Virus record (IMG/VR): IMGVR_UViG_3300023223_000099
Span: 1-33,350 of that record
Direction: 5' to 3' (one strand)
From: a virus
Length of the DNA: 33,350 bases
The notes under the pieces: model-generated
What the model was told of the DNA's origin: nothing
Seen by the model: the letters and a program-made list of their open reading frames with translations, nothing else
Database searches by the model: none
Position numbers and translations under genes: made by a program
Shown here: positions 32,833 through 33,350 of the stretch, piece by piece
How the letters are laid out: every line of letters begins with the position of its first letter
How positions within the stretch are numbered: the first letter of the stretch is position 1

Positions 32833-33350
32833 TGGCAAATGGAATTTTAAGCGGATTAGAGAGCGGCTTGCAAACAGCAGGCGATGTTTTTGGTATATTT
32901 GGCCGCAGAGGCCAAGGTCAAAACTTAGGCCAGCTTCAGCAAGGCAGACAAGAGCAGGGTATTATTGAGCAGCTAAGTCAATTACAAGACCCTTCACAGA
33001 GTCCATTGTTAGGACAGTTGGCGACATTAAATCCAGAGGCGGCGCAACAATTCACGACAGGCGGCATCTTTGGCCAATTAAGCCAGCAAAGAGAACAGCG
33101 CCTTTTTGACGATGCTAATAAGTTTAATCTCCAGCTTCAACAAGGCGATATCCAAGGCTTAACGCGAGGCTTAGAGCAGCGTATTCAGTCTATTGATTTA
33201 GCTGGAGGTGATTCTAGAGATACACGCGAAGTCTTAACAGATATCCAAGCTGGAAACATTGCAGGCGCTTCTGAAAAGCTAGGCGCGGCGGTAGAGCTAG
33301 GGCAACAAGCGGGATTCCTGCAAGCTCCTACGTCTAGAGAAGGTGTGTCA
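32832..33350 (+). CDS. DNA-ejection protein, N-terminal part; cut by window edge
   Basis: 173 codons visible, open to the last base. Begins MANGILSGLESGLQTAGDVF; Gln/Gly/Leu-rich helical sequence without catalytic motifs, as in the gp20-type ejection proteins. ATG overlaps the gp7-type stop. If the genome is circular and the window ends are adjacent, this frame would run in phase into the one at the left edge; that cannot be decided here. Confidence 0.6.
   Translation, partial: MANGILSGLESGLQTAGDVFGIFGRRGQGQNLGQLQQGRQEQGIIEQLSQLQDPSQSPLLGQLATLNPEAAQQFTTGGIFGQLSQQREQRLFDDANKFNLQLQQGDIQGLTRGLEQRIQSIDLAGGDSRDTREVLTDIQAGNIAGASEKLGAAVELGQQAGFLQAPTSREGVS

Noticed and set aside
1-33350. CRISPR array or CRISPR-like evenly spaced repeats
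   Set aside because: The repeats found (attC-like sites) have unequal spacing of 150-400 bases, enclose reading frames and vary in their centre; no short direct repeats with uniform spacers were seen.

Overview
The window is most of a genome of a tailed phage of the P22-like (short-tailed, podovirus) morphogenetic type, probably infecting a gammaproteobacterium. The evidence is the order of the + strand virion genes: small terminase (21.1 kb), large terminase (21.7 kb), P22-type portal (23.2 kb), scaffold (25.6 kb), P22 gp5-type coat (26.4 kb), gp4-type tail accessory factor (27.8 kb), gp10-type hub (29.9 kb), gp14-type acetyltransferase (31.6 kb), gp7-type ejection protein (32.1 kb) and a second ejection protein running off the right edge. 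The left edge carries the C-terminal part of an ejection protein, then a tail fibre/spike (1.4-3.0 kb) and a lysis block (3.0-4.8 kb), as expected if the ends of the window lie close together on a circularly permuted genome.

Layout: 1-5.6 kb, late tail and lysis genes (+). 5.67-9.77 kb, a leftward (-) operon of small genes ending at its promoter-proximal side with a RecT annealase. 9.77-9.89 kb, a divergent control region with overlapping inverted repeats next to a ribbon-helix-helix protein. 9.9-20.8 kb, a rightward early/accessory region of some thirty small genes, including NinG, a replication-protein C-terminal domain and several zinc-binding and DNA-binding miniproteins. 13.69-14.20 kb is non-coding and holds a cluster of DnaA-box-like sites, a candidate replication origin. 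21-33 kb is packaging and virion assembly; a terminator and a consensus-like promoter separate portal from scaffold, and another terminator follows the coat gene.

The most striking structure is in the rightward accessory region. Two head-to-tail arrays (10.03-12.23 kb and 17.31-18.13 kb) consist of small genes, each usually ending in a TAA that is part of a 41-135 bp imperfect palindrome of the form AAC...GTT. These look like integron attC recombination sites: outer R-box pair, unpaired spacer, inner L-like arm with an extra base, variable terminal loop. The decisive observation is that the bases after the presumed G|TT crossover of one site are complementary to the R'' box at the end of the same cassette (8 to 10 of 10 bases in eleven of eleven cassettes), which is the signature left by cassette insertion. 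In three places the crossover lies inside a reading frame, so the upstream site supplies an N-terminal segment (a Cys-rich module ending GCST in two cases) and the cassette supplies the rest. No integrase or other recombinase is encoded in the window.

Other signals: a perfect 14-base core of the bacterial chromosomal parS (ParB-binding) site just after the lysis genes; a perfect 14-base palindrome TGTTACCGGTAACA near 15.58 kb; a probable CTG start codon for the large terminase; a probable leaderless gene at 19.30 kb; and a tRNA-like fold with a canonical T-arm before the terminase genes. No integrase, CI-type repressor, helicase or DNA polymerase is visible, so lifestyle cannot be decided from this window.
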